Below, one piece after another: positions 16,121-24,826 of a DNA stretch of 64,000 nucleotides. The notes under the pieces are model-generated. The model searched no databases. It was given only the letters and a program-made list of their open reading frames with translations, and was not told the DNA's origin. Both the position numbers and the translations under genes were made by a program. How positions within the stretch are numbered: position 1 is the stretch's first letter; the number at the start of each line of letters is the position of its first letter. Origin of the DNA: VRUE01 sp963698085 (GTDB lineage Bacteria; Actinomycetota; Thermoleophilia; Solirubrobacterales; 70-9); the NCBI GenBank assembly GCA_963698085.1, contig OY969122.1:372001-436000 (forward strand), in the 5' to 3' direction.

Positions 16121-17338
16121 ATGCGCTTCTACGAGTACGAGGCACGCAAGATCGTCGAGCTGGCGGGTATCCCCGTCACCAAGTACGGCTTCTGCAAAAC
16201 GGCCGATGAGGCCCGCAAGGCCGCCGAAGACATCGGCGGGCCGACCGTGATCAAGTCGCAGGTTTTGAGCGGCGGCCGGATGAAGGCTGGCGGTGTCAAG
16301 TTCGCCGACACGCCGGAGGAAGCGGCCGAGCACGCCGAGGCGATCCTGCAGCTCGAAATCAACGGTCACATGCCGCGCGGTGTCCTAGTCGACCCGAAAG
16401 CCGAGGTCAAGCAGGAGTACTACGCGAGCGTGGTCTGGGATGGCACCGCGAAGCGGCCGCTGATGCTGTTCAGCGACATGGGCGGCATCGACATCGAGGA
16501 GGTCGCCGAGACCCACCCCGACCACGTTGGCCGCGGCCATCTCTCCAATCTCTTGCCGATCGCCGATTTCGAGGCAAAGCAGGCGGTCGCCTCGACCGGC
16601 GTCACCGGCTCGCAGCTGAATCGGGCGACGCCGATCCTGGCCAAGCTCGCCCGCCTCTTCCGCGACTACGACATGACCCTGGCGGAGATAAACCCGCTGG
16701 CCGAGCTGACCGACGGCAGCTTCGTCGCCCTCGACGCCCACATGGAGATGGAGAACGAGGCGGTCGGGCGGCAGAAGGCGCTGCTGCGCAAGCACCTCGA
16801 GATCGCCGAGGAGGACACGCGGGAGACGTACGAGCCGTCCGACTTCGAGCGCAACGTGGCGGCGATCGACGCCGCCGACCACCGCGGCGTGATCCAGGGC
16901 AAGGACCACGGCTTCGAGGGCAACCTCGGCCTCGTGATCGGCGCCGGCGGCGGCTCACTGACGCTGACCGACGCGGTCCGCAGCCAGGGCGGCAAGCCCG
17001 CCAACTACTCCGAGATCGGCGGCAACCCCTCGGTCGCCAAGGCCTGCGGCCTGGCTAAGGAGGTGCTGGAGAAGGACGGTGTCGAGAAGATCGCAGTGAT
17101 GATGTCGATCGTCTCCAACACCCGCGTCGACATCGTCGCCCGCGGCGTGATCAAGGCCTGCCTCGAGCTCGGCAAGGACCCCGGCGAGACGATCGCGATC
17201 TTCCGCATCCCCGGCGCCTGGGAGGACGAGGGCTTCAAGATCCTTGACAAATACGGGGTCGAGTATTGCGACCGCTCCGTCTCGATGTGGGAGGCGGCCG
17301 GACGCGCCGTCGCCAAGATTCAGGGAGCGCCTGCCTGA
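16121..17338 (+). CDS. sucC: Succinate-CoA ligase beta subunit (ATP-grasp)
   Basis: The 405-aa protein starts with the ATP-grasp layout of the beta subunit (MRFYEYEARKIVELAG, then IKSQVLSGGRMKAGG) and continues with LAEINPLAEL and the C-terminal NLGLVIGAGGGSLTLTD and SEIGGNPS blocks. It forms succinyl-CoA or a related acyl-CoA with its alpha partner. The N-terminal half is divergent from the common bacterial SucC. Malate-CoA ligase is a possible alternative given the malyl-CoA lyase nearby, but I favour succinate. It overlaps sucD by 1 nt. Confidence 0.82.
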   Translation: MRFYEYEARKIVELAGIPVTKYGFCKTADEARKAAEDIGGPTVIKSQVLSGGRMKAGGVKFADTPEEAAEHAEAILQLEINGHMPRGVLVDPKAEVKQEYYASVVWDGTAKRPLMLFSDMGGIDIEEVAETHPDHVGRGHLSNLLPIADFEAKQAVASTGVTGSQLNRATPILAKLARLFRDYDMTLAEINPLAELTDGSFVALDAHMEMENEAVGRQKALLRKHLEIAEEDTRETYEPSDFERNVAAIDAADHRGVIQGKDHGFEGNLGLVIGAGGGSLTLTDAVRSQGGKPANYSEIGGNPSVAKACGLAKEVLEKDGVEKIAVMMSIVSNTRVDIVARGVIKACLELGKDPGETIAIFRIPGAWEDEGFKILDKYGVEYCDRSVSMWEAAGRAVAKIQGAPA

Positions 17339-18255
17339 TGTCGATCCTGCTCAACAAGGACACCACTTTCATCGTCCAGGGGATCACCGGGCGCGAGGCG
17401 GTCAACCTGACCAAGGAGTGCCTCGACTACGGCTCCAAGGTCGTCGGCGGCGTCACCCCCGGCCGCAAGGGCCGTGAGGTGCACGGCGTGCCGGTCTTCG
17501 ACACCGTCGCCCAGGCGGTCGAGCACTACGGCGGGCCGATCGACGGCTCGGTCGTCACCGTCCCCCCCGCCTTCACCAAGGACGCCGTGCTGGAGGCGAT
17601 CGAGAACGGGATCAAGCTGATCGTGATCGTCACCGAGCGCATCCCCCGCCGCGACGTCGCCCAGATGGTCGAGCTGGCCGAGATGCGCGGGGCGCGGATC
17701 ATCGGCCCCAACTGCCTCGGCCTGATCGTGCCCGAGGTCTGCAAGATGGGCGGAATCGGCGGCCCGGCCAAAGACGCCGCCAAGGCCTACGCTCCCGGCC
17801 CGGTCGGCGTGATGAGCCGCTCCGGCGGGATGACCACCGAGATCTCCTCCTCGCTAACCCAGGCCGGGCTCGGTGTCTCAACCGCCGTCTCGATTGGCGG
17901 CGACGCGATCATCGGCTCCACCTACGCCGAGCTGATGCCCTACTTCGAGGCCGACGAGCAGACCCAGGCGATCGTGATCTACACCGAGCCCGGCGGCCGC
18001 ATGGAGGCGCAGCTCTCCGAGTGGGTCAAGGAGAACAACTCGCGCCTGCCGATCGTCGCCTTCATGGCGGGCAAGTTCATGGACGACGAGGAGATGAAAG
18101 GGATGAGCTTTGGCCACGCCGGGACGATCGTCGAGGGCAAGGAGGACACGGCGACGGAGAAGATCGCCCGCCTCGAAGCCGCCGGCATCCGCGTCGTCGA
18201 GCGGATCGACGAGATCCCCGACGCGGTCAAGGAGAAGTTGGGGGTCGCAGCCTGA
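17338..18255 (+). CDS. sucD: Succinate-CoA ligase alpha subunit
   Basis: The 305-aa alpha subunit has the CoA-binding Rossmann start (VQGITGREAVNLTK), the IGPNCLGLI block, MSRSGGMTTEISS and the phosphohistidine motif FGHAGTIVEG. The ATG at 17338 overlaps the sucC TGA, and the gene's own TGA overlaps the ATG of the ferredoxin-like gene. The three genes are therefore translationally coupled. Together with SucC it interconverts succinyl-CoA and succinate in the TCA cycle. Confidence 0.9.
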   Translation: MSILLNKDTTFIVQGITGREAVNLTKECLDYGSKVVGGVTPGRKGREVHGVPVFDTVAQAVEHYGGPIDGSVVTVPPAFTKDAVLEAIENGIKLIVIVTERIPRRDVAQMVELAEMRGARIIGPNCLGLIVPEVCKMGGIGGPAKDAAKAYAPGPVGVMSRSGGMTTEISSSLTQAGLGVSTAVSIGGDAIIGSTYAELMPYFEADEQTQAIVIYTEPGGRMEAQLSEWVKENNSRLPIVAFMAGKFMDDEEMKGMSFGHAGTIVEGKEDTATEKIARLEAAGIRVVERIDEIPDAVKEKLGVAA

Positions 18256-18500
18256 TGGCCGAGACGCTGGACAAGGTCTTCATTGACGTCGAGGTTGACG
18301 CAGCGGTAGCGGGCGATGCCGAGCTCGCCAAAAAGCTGGAAGAAGTCTGCCCCGTCGACATCTTCGCCGCCACCGACTCCGGGGTCGAAATCGTCAGCAA
18401 GAACCTCGACGAGTGCGTCCTCTGCCGCCTCTGCATCGAGGCCGCGCCCGCGGGCACCGTCCACGTGCGCAAGCTGTACGACGGCACCGAGCTCTCCTGA
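18255..18500 (+). CDS. Ferredoxin-like 4Fe-4S protein (FixX-type cysteine order)
   Basis: This 81-aa protein has four cysteines only: Cys32 in EEVCPVDIF and Cys54/57/60 in ECVLCRLC. The order CP followed by CxxCxxC is as in FixX/ferredoxin-like proteins that bind one 4Fe-4S cluster. The ATG overlaps the sucD stop (TGATG), so it is part of the sucCD operon. It may carry electrons for a 2-oxoacid:ferredoxin oxidoreductase or for an ETF-linked route; neither partner is in the window. Confidence 0.75.
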   Translation: MAETLDKVFIDVEVDAAVAGDAELAKKLEEVCPVDIFAATDSGVEIVSKNLDECVLCRLCIEAAPAGTVHVRKLYDGTELS

Positions 18501-18527
18501 CGACAAGGCTTACCTCGCCGGCGTGAA

Positions 18528-18545
18528 ACTCGCAGCGCTGCGAGT
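18528..18545. terminator. 18-bp perfect palindrome after the sucCD operon
   Basis: A perfect palindrome (ACTCGCAGC and its complement) lies 28 nt after the ferredoxin-like gene. It could be a terminator stem without U-tract, or a regulatory site for the downstream lipid operon. Confidence 0.35.
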
Positions 18546-18568
18546 GTGCGACCGATCACGTAGACCTG

Positions 18569-18611
18569 GACATCGATCGATGTCTCGGTTAATGTTACAT
18601 CGATTCATGTA
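18569..18611. promoter_or_regulatory. Paired palindromic operator sites upstream of the lipid operon
   Basis: A perfect 16-bp palindrome (GACATCGATCGATGTC, 18569-18584) and a related imperfect one (TACATCGATTCATGTA, 18596-18611) have centres 27 bp apart. Both lie 75-115 bp before the thiolase start. Two related palindromes ahead of a fatty-acid gene operon are typical of a TetR- or FadR-like repressor site. The regulator is not identified. Confidence 0.6.
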
Positions 18612-18685
18612 GCGGGTAACGGCGGCGGGAGGCCTTTGCGGCCCTTGCACGTCTCCTACGCACTCTAAATCGAAAGGCATCGACG

Positions 18686-19981
18686 TTGACTGAGAGTCCC
18701 CGTCGGGTCGCCATCCTCGGCGGCAACCGAATCCCCTTTGCGCGCTCCAACTCGGTCTACTCGCGCGCGTCCAACCAGGACATGCTCACCGCTGCCCTCG
18801 ACGGCCTTGTCGAGCGCTTCTCGCTCGGCGGCGAGGCGATCGGCGAGGTGGCGGGCGGTGCCGTCCTCAAGCACTCGCGCGACCGCGACCTCACCCGCGA
18901 GAGCGTGCTCGGCACCCGGCTCGCCCCCGAGACCCCCGCCTACGACGTGCAGCAGGCCTGCGGCACCGGGCTGGAGACGACGATCCTGGTCGCCAACAAG
19001 ATCGCCCTCGGCCAAATCGACTCCGGCATCGCCTGCGGCGCCGACACCACCTCCGACGCGCCGATCGGCGTCAACGAGGACCTGCGCGAGGTGCTGCTCG
19101 ACGTCAACCGCGAGAAGTCGACGGCGGGCCGGCTGAAGCAGCTGACCCGCCTTCGTCCCGGCCACATCGTCCCCTCGATCCCGCGCAACGAGGAGCCGCG
19201 CACCGGCCTCTCGATGGGTGAGCACTGCGCCGTGATGGCGGCCGAGTGGGGCGTCGGCCGCGGGGAGCAGGACGAGCTCGCTGTCACCAGCCACCACAAC
19301 CTCGCCGCCGCCTACGAGCGAGGCACCATGGACGATCTGGTTAGCCCGTATCTCGGCCTCGAGCGCGACCAGAACCTACGCCCCGACTCCTCGACCGAGA
19401 AGCTGGCCAAGCTCGGCCCGGTCTTCGGCGGCGAGGACGGCACGATGACGGCCGCCAACTCGACCCCGCTCTCAGACGGCGCCTCCGCTGTGCTGCTGGC
19501 GAGCGAGGAGTGGGCCAAGGAACGCGACCTCCCGATTCTTGCCTACTTCGTCGACGGCCAGACCGCGGCGATCGATCACGTCCACAAGCGCGAGGGCCTC
19601 CTGATGGCCCCCGCTTACGCGATGCCGCGCATGCTCGTCCGCAACGACCTCAGCCTGCAGGACTTCGACCTTTACGAGATCCATGAGGCCTTCGCGGCCC
19701 AGGTCCTCTGCACGCTGCGGGCCTGGGAGGACGAGCGCTTCTGCCGCGACCGGCTCGGCCGCGATCAAGCGCTCGGCGCGATCGACCGCGAGCGACTCAA
19801 CGTCAACGGTGGCTCGCTGGCGGCGGGCCACCCCTTTGCCGCCACCGGCGGCCGCATCGTCGCCTCGCTGGCCAAAGAGCTGCACGAGCGCGGCTCCGGT
19901 CGCGGCGTAATCAGTATTTGCGCTGCTGCTGGCCAGGGCGTCGTCGCGATCCTCGATAGCACTGGAGGTGACGGCAAATGA
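18686..19981 (+). CDS. Thiolase / acetyl-CoA acyltransferase (FadA2-like)
   Basis: The 431-aa thiolase has nucleophile Cys92 in QQACGTG, the His of YEIHEAFAAQ, NGGSLAAGHPFAATGGR and the second catalytic Cys in SICAAAGQG. It performs thiolytic cleavage or condensation of acyl-CoAs. The start is TTG at 18686 with AAAGG 10 nt upstream. It overlaps the next gene by 4 nt and opens a five-gene operon. The neighbour order (thiolase, two-domain ketoacyl reductase, hotdog dehydratase, acyl-CoA dehydrogenases) matches the mycobacterial fadA2-fabG4-htdX-fadE5 region, which suggests the function here. Confidence 0.88.
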   Translation: MTESPRRVAILGGNRIPFARSNSVYSRASNQDMLTAALDGLVERFSLGGEAIGEVAGGAVLKHSRDRDLTRESVLGTRLAPETPAYDVQQACGTGLETTILVANKIALGQIDSGIACGADTTSDAPIGVNEDLREVLLDVNREKSTAGRLKQLTRLRPGHIVPSIPRNEEPRTGLSMGEHCAVMAAEWGVGRGEQDELAVTSHHNLAAAYERGTMDDLVSPYLGLERDQNLRPDSSTEKLAKLGPVFGGEDGTMTAANSTPLSDGASAVLLASEEWAKERDLPILAYFVDGQTAAIDHVHKREGLLMAPAYAMPRMLVRNDLSLQDFDLYEIHEAFAAQVLCTLRAWEDERFCRDRLGRDQALGAIDRERLNVNGGSLAAGHPFAATGGRIVASLAKELHERGSGRGVISICAAAGQGVVAILDSTGGDGK

Positions 19982-21300
19982 GCGACCTCTACGCACAGCT
20001 GGTCAACTCACCACCAGGCAAGCTGATCGCTCCTCGCGTCGGCCTGCCCCGCCCGACGACGCTGAAGCGACACTCGGCGCGTGAGCACGACGCCGCTGGC
20101 GCCATCCTGGTCGGCGCGGCGCCGGCGGGCCGGCTCGGCAAGGCAATCGAGCGACTGCTGGGAGAGATCGGCGCACCGAGGCCGCAGAAGTCCGACAGCC
20201 CCGTCCAGGCGCTGGTCTTCGACGCCACCGGAATCTCCGACTCCAGCGAACTGGTCGAGCTGCAGCGCTTCTTCCACCCCAACGTGAAGCGCGTCGAGCG
20301 CTCCGGTCGCGTCGTCGTGCTCGGTACGCCTCCTACAGAGTTGCCGGCCCGCGCGGCGACCGCGCAGCGGGCGCTCGAGGGCTTCACCCGCTCGCTCGGC
20401 AAGGAGATCGGCCGCGGCATCGCCGTGCAGCTCGTCTACGTCGCCGAGAGCGCCGAGGATCAGGTCGACTCGACGCTGCGCTTCCTCCTCTCCCCCCGCT
20501 CAGCCTACGTCTCTGGCCAGGTGATCCGGGTCGGCAAGGGAGTCGTGAAAGCGCCACGCCCCGAATGGAAAAGGCCGCTGGATGGCTGCCGGGCGCTGGT
20601 CACCGGCGCCTCACGCGGCATCGGTGAGGCGATAGCCGAGACGCTGCACCGCGATGGCGCCGAGCTGATCCTGCTCGACGTCCCAGCCCTGTCCAGCGAT
20701 CTCTCCGCGGTTGCCAAGCGACTGGATGCCGAGGCGATCGAGCTCGATATCACCGACACAGACGCGCCGGCGACGATCGCCGAGCGGCTCTCCGGCGGCG
20801 TCGATCTGGTCGTCCACAACGCCGGCGTCACCCGCGACCGCACGATCGCCAAGATGCCCGAGGACCGCTGGGCCTCGCTGATGGAGATCAACCTCTCCAG
20901 CGCGGAGCGGATCGACGACGAGCTGCTGCACCGCGACCTACTGCGCGAGAACGGCCGCATCGTCTGCGTCTCCTCGATGAGCGGCATCGCCGGCAATTCC
21001 GGCCAGACCAACTACGCAACCTCGAAGGCGGGCGTGATCGGGATGGTCGAAGCGCTGGCGCCTGAGCTGGCGAAACGGGGCGCGACGATCAACGCGGTCG
21101 CCCCCGGCTTCATCGAGACGCAGATGACCGACGCGATGCCGATCACGATCCGCGAAGCCGGCCGCCGCATGAACAGCATGTCGCAGGGTGGATTGCCGGT
21201 CGACGTCGCCGAGACGATCGCCTGGTTTGCCAGCCCCGCCTCGACCGGCGTCAACGGCAACGTCGTCCGGGTCTGCGGCCAGAGCCTGCTGGGAGCCTGA
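19978..21300 (+). CDS. fabG4: High-molecular-weight 3-oxoacyl reductase (FabG4-like SDR)
   Basis: The 440-aa protein has an extra N-terminal flavodoxin-like domain (about residues 1-195) and a C-terminal SDR domain. The SDR shows the NAD(P) site VTGASRGIGEAIAE, NAGVTRD, and the catalytic Ser and YxxxK in CVSSMSGIAG and NYATSKAG. FabG4 of mycobacteria has this domain order and reduces 3-oxoacyl-CoAs. ATG at 19978 overlaps the thiolase stop. The gene name is by domain architecture and synteny. Confidence 0.82.
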   Translation: MSDLYAQLVNSPPGKLIAPRVGLPRPTTLKRHSAREHDAAGAILVGAAPAGRLGKAIERLLGEIGAPRPQKSDSPVQALVFDATGISDSSELVELQRFFHPNVKRVERSGRVVVLGTPPTELPARAATAQRALEGFTRSLGKEIGRGIAVQLVYVAESAEDQVDSTLRFLLSPRSAYVSGQVIRVGKGVVKAPRPEWKRPLDGCRALVTGASRGIGEAIAETLHRDGAELILLDVPALSSDLSAVAKRLDAEAIELDITDTDAPATIAERLSGGVDLVVHNAGVTRDRTIAKMPEDRWASLMEINLSSAERIDDELLHRDLLRENGRIVCVSSMSGIAGNSGQTNYATSKAGVIGMVEALAPELAKRGATINAVAPGFIETQMTDAMPITIREAGRRMNSMSQGGLPVDVAETIAWFASPASTGVNGNVVRVCGQSLLGA

Positions 21301-22241
21301 TGTCGACGCGCACGCTAGACAGCTCGCCAGCCATCCTGCCGCTCTACGCGCGGGCGGCGGCGCCGCTGATCCCGGGCGCCTCGCGGTTGCCGTTCGTGCC
21401 CGGCCGCGGCGCGGACGTGCCCGATCTGGAGCTGAGCCTGGCCGACGTCAGACCCGATGCCGACGCGATCGCCGCCTACGCCAGGGTCTGCGGCTTCTCC
21501 CTGCGCGACGACCTCCCGCCCACCTATCCCCACGTGCTCGCCTTCCCCCTGCACCTGGCGGTGATGGCGGATGGCAGCTTCCCCTTCGGCGCCGTCGGCC
21601 TCGTCCACGTCGAAAACCGGATCGTGCAGCACCGGCCAATTGGCCTAGATGAGGAGTTGAAACTTTGCGTTCGGCCGACGCCCCTACAGCCTCACAGGAG
21701 CGGCCAGACCTTTGGCCTCGTCACCGAGGCCTGGGCCGGACAGGAGAAGGCCTGGGAGTCGGTAAGCACGATGCTGCGCCGCGGCAAAGGCAGCGAACAG
21801 CCCGCCGGTGGGCCGAAAACGGGAGCCCGAGTTGCGATTTCGGCCCATCGGTCTGAGGAGGACGACCTCACCCCGAGCGCCGAGTGGCGACTTGGCGGCG
21901 ATCTGGGCCGGCGGTATGCCGCCGTATCCGGTGACCGCAACCCGATCCACATGCACTCACTGACCGCGAAGCCGCTCGGCTTCCCCAGCGCGATCGCGCA
22001 CGGGATGTGGACCAAGGCCCGCTGTCTCGCCGCCCTCGAGGGGCGCCTTCCCGACGCCTTCACGGTCGACGTGCGCTTTCGCAAGCCGATCCGGCTGCCG
22101 GGCAAAGTCGAGTTCCTCAGCGACGCAGGCCGCGAGGCGATCGACTTCGCCGTGCGCGACGCAAAGCGTCAGATACCCCATCTCGACGGCCACCTAGAAC
22201 CGGTCGAGGCCACGTCCAACAGCGGGAGGAAATCGAAGTGA
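21300..22241 (+). CDS. Double-hotdog MaoC-like 3-hydroxyacyl dehydratase (HtdX-like)
   Basis: The 313-aa protein has an N-terminal MaoC_N-like half and a C-terminal MaoC half. The C-terminal hydratase motif reads YAAVSGDRNPIHMHSL (about residues 203-218, Asp and His of the active site), followed by AIAHGMWTKARCL. It should dehydrate 3-hydroxyacyl-CoAs, using the product of the preceding reductase. Its ATG overlaps the reductase stop, and its stop overlaps the next start (GTGA). Confidence 0.83.
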   Translation: MSTRTLDSSPAILPLYARAAAPLIPGASRLPFVPGRGADVPDLELSLADVRPDADAIAAYARVCGFSLRDDLPPTYPHVLAFPLHLAVMADGSFPFGAVGLVHVENRIVQHRPIGLDEELKLCVRPTPLQPHRSGQTFGLVTEAWAGQEKAWESVSTMLRRGKGSEQPAGGPKTGARVAISAHRSEEDDLTPSAEWRLGGDLGRRYAAVSGDRNPIHMHSLTAKPLGFPSAIAHGMWTKARCLAALEGRLPDAFTVDVRFRKPIRLPGKVEFLSDAGREAIDFAVRDAKRQIPHLDGHLEPVEATSNSGRKSK

Positions 22242-23575
22242 ACGGCAACGACAAAGGCACGGGAGTGGCCGAGCGCAGCATGGGCTACGGCCTGCGGGCG
22301 CTGAACTGGCTAGCCGGCTCGGACCTGCTGGACCGGATTCGCGTCCGCAAAGGGGTCGAGCGGGCGCTCTTCCAGGGCACCAAGAGCGGCTTCCGTTCGG
22401 CGACCGCCGCCGGGCGAACCTTCAAGGCGGCCCAGAAGCTGACCCGGCCGGCCCGGCAGGCGACCGGCAAGCCGCGCAGCCTCTTCGACATCAGTCCCGA
22501 CGACGAGCAGCAAATGTTCCAGGAGGCGGTGCGCGACTTCGCCGCGGCGAAGGTCCGCCCGGTAGCGCAGGCGGCCGACGCCGGGCGCACGATCCCTTCA
22601 GAGCTGCTGGCGCAGGTGAACGAGCTCGGCGTCAACATGCTCGGCATCCCCGAGGAGCTCGGCGGCGTGATGCACGAGCAGGCGGCGACGACCAGCGCCC
22701 TGGTCGGCGAGGCGCTCGCCCACGGCGACTTGGGGATTGCCTACGCCGTCCTCGCCCCCGGCGCCGTCGCCACCGCGATCGGCCACTGGGGTACCGCCGA
22801 GCAAGAGGCCACGTACCTGCCCGCCTTTGGCGCTGAGGATGCGCCAGCCGCGGCCCTGGCCATGCTCGAGCCGCGCGCCCTCTTCAATCCACTGAAGCTG
22901 GAGACGACGGCAAGGCGGGACGGCGAGGACTGGGTCCTCAGCGGCGCCAAGTCGCTGGTCGCCCGCGCCACCGAGTGCGAGCTCTTCCTCGTCGCCGCTG
23001 AGGCCGAAGGCCTGGGCCCGGCGTTGTTCGTGATCGAGTCCGGCGCCTCGGCGCTCTCGGTGCAAGACGAGCCGGCAATGGGCCTGCGGCCCGCAGCCAC
23101 CGGCCGCCTGCTGCTCGACAACGTCCGTCTGCCCAGCAGCGCCCTGCTCGGCGATGGTGACCGCGATTCCTACGTCGAGTGCGTGCAGCGGGCCCGAATC
23201 GCTTGGTGCGCGCTGGCGGTTGGCGCCTCGCAAGCGGTGCTCGACTACGTCATCCCCTACGTCAACGAACGCACTGCCTTCGGCGAACCGGTCTCCAACC
23301 GCCAGGCGGTCGCCTTCGGCGTCTCCGACATTGGCATCGAGACCAACGGCATGCGCCTCGCCACCTACCGCGCCGCCAGCCGCGCCGACCAGGGCCAGTA
23401 CTTCGGCCGTGAGGCCGCCCTGGCGCGCAAGCTCTGCGCCGCCAAGGGGATGGAGATCGGCTCCGAAGGCGTGCAGCTGCTCGGCGGCCACGGCTTCGTC
23501 AAGGAGCACCCGGTCGAGCGCTGGTACCGCGACCTCCGCGCAGCGGGCGTGATGGAGGGCGCCCTGCTCGTCTAG
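22238..23575 (+). CDS. Acyl-CoA dehydrogenase with N-terminal extension and short C-terminus
   Basis: The 445-aa protein has a basic helical extension of about 85 residues before the acyl-CoA dehydrogenase domain (DEQQMFQEAVRDFAAAKV onward). The C-domain has RTAFGEPVSNRQA and QLLGGHGFVKEHPVERWYRD, then ends at VMEGALLV. The catalytic Glu position is retained, but the usual last 20 residues (the EGTxxIQ continuation) are missing. GGGAGGAA precedes the GTG at 22238. It may pair with the following dehydrogenase as a heteromer. Confidence 0.82.
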   Translation: MNGNDKGTGVAERSMGYGLRALNWLAGSDLLDRIRVRKGVERALFQGTKSGFRSATAAGRTFKAAQKLTRPARQATGKPRSLFDISPDDEQQMFQEAVRDFAAAKVRPVAQAADAGRTIPSELLAQVNELGVNMLGIPEELGGVMHEQAATTSALVGEALAHGDLGIAYAVLAPGAVATAIGHWGTAEQEATYLPAFGAEDAPAAALAMLEPRALFNPLKLETTARRDGEDWVLSGAKSLVARATECELFLVAAEAEGLGPALFVIESGASALSVQDEPAMGLRPAATGRLLLDNVRLPSSALLGDGDRDSYVECVQRARIAWCALAVGASQAVLDYVIPYVNERTAFGEPVSNRQAVAFGVSDIGIETNGMRLATYRAASRADQGQYFGREAALARKLCAAKGMEIGSEGVQLLGGHGFVKEHPVERWYRDLRAAGVMEGALLV

Positions 23576-23603
23576 CCCACCCGGCAGAGCGAAAGGCAGA
23601 ACG

Positions 23604-24815
23604 ATGATCAATCTCGAGATACCGAAGAAGTTCAAGCCACTGGCCAGCCAGGCCAACCAGGTCGCGACCGAGGTCTTCCGGCCGATCTCGCGCAAGTACG
23701 ACGAGGCCGAGCACTCCTACCCCAAAGAGCTCGACATGCTCGCCTCGCTGATCGACGGGATGAACGAGGGCTCCGACATCGGCGGGGCCGGAGCTGCCGG
23801 CGTGCGCCGCGAGAGCGACAACGGCGACGGCGGCAACCGCAACGGCTCCAACCTCTCCACCGTGCTCGGCATCATCGAGCTCTGCTGGGGCGACGTCGGC
23901 CTGCTGCTCTCGATGCCGCGCCAGGGCCTCGGCAACTCGGCGATCGCCTCCGTGGCGACCGAGGAGCAGCTCGAGCGCTACGGCGGCAAGTGGGCGGCGA
24001 TGGCGATCACCGAGCCGGAGGCCGGCTCGGACTCGGCGGCAATCCGCACCACCGCGAAGCTCGACGGCGAGGAGTACGTGCTCAACGGCGAGAAGATCTT
24101 CGTCACCTCGGGCGACCGGGCCGACCTGATCGTGGTCTGGGCCTCGCTCGACCCCTCCAAGGGCAGGGCGGCGATCAAGTCGTTCATCGTCGAGCGCGAC
24201 AACCCGGGACTGAAGCTGGACCGGCTCGAGCACAAGCTCGGCATCCGCGCCTCCGACACCGCCAACTTCACCCTGCAGGACTGCCGGGTGCCAAAAGAGG
24301 CCCTGCTCGGCAGCTCCGAGGTCGAGGACAAGCAGGGCTTCGGCGGCGCGATGCAGACCTTCGACAACACGCGGCCGCTGGTCGCCGCGATGGCGGTCGG
24401 CGTCGCTCGTGCCTCGCTCGAGCGGGCGCGCGAGTGCCTGGCCGAAGCCGGAGTCGAGATCGACTACGCGCTGCCGGCGCTCTCCCAGCCGGCCGCCGTC
24501 TCCCGCTACCTGGAGATGGAGGCCGACTACGAGGCGGCGCGCCTGCTCACCCTGCAGGCCGCCTGGATGGCCGACAACGGCAAGCCGAACTCGCTGCAGG
24601 CCTCGATGGCGAAGGCGAAGGCGGGCCGCACCTGCGTCGACGTGGCGCTCGGCTGCGTCGAGCTCTGTGGCGCCGTCGGCTACGGCGAGGACGAGTTGCT
24701 GGAGAAGTGGGCGCGGGACGCCAAGATCCTCGACATCTTCGAGGGCACGCAGCAGATCCAGCTGCTAATCGTGGCGCGCCAGCTGCTCGGCAAGAGCTCG
24801 GCCGAACTGCGCTAG
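23604..24815 (+). CDS. Acyl-CoA dehydrogenase (second of tandem pair)
   Basis: This 403-aa protein has MAITEPEAGSDSAAI and the complete catalytic segment ILDIFEGTQQIQLLIVARQ. Residues about 62-82 form a Gly/Asn/Asp-rich insertion. It begins 28 nt after the preceding dehydrogenase, with AAAGGCAGA upstream, and ends the lipid operon. FAD-dependent acyl-CoA oxidation is expected. The two adjacent, non-identical dehydrogenases resemble actinobacterial pairs that form alpha2beta2 complexes. Confidence 0.85.
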   Translation: MINLEIPKKFKPLASQANQVATEVFRPISRKYDEAEHSYPKELDMLASLIDGMNEGSDIGGAGAAGVRRESDNGDGGNRNGSNLSTVLGIIELCWGDVGLLLSMPRQGLGNSAIASVATEEQLERYGGKWAAMAITEPEAGSDSAAIRTTAKLDGEEYVLNGEKIFVTSGDRADLIVVWASLDPSKGRAAIKSFIVERDNPGLKLDRLEHKLGIRASDTANFTLQDCRVPKEALLGSSEVEDKQGFGGAMQTFDNTRPLVAAMAVGVARASLERARECLAEAGVEIDYALPALSQPAAVSRYLEMEADYEAARLLTLQAAWMADNGKPNSLQASMAKAKAGRTCVDVALGCVELCGAVGYGEDELLEKWARDAKILDIFEGTQQIQLLIVARQLLGKSSAELR

Positions 24816-24826
24816 GGCAATCGAGA

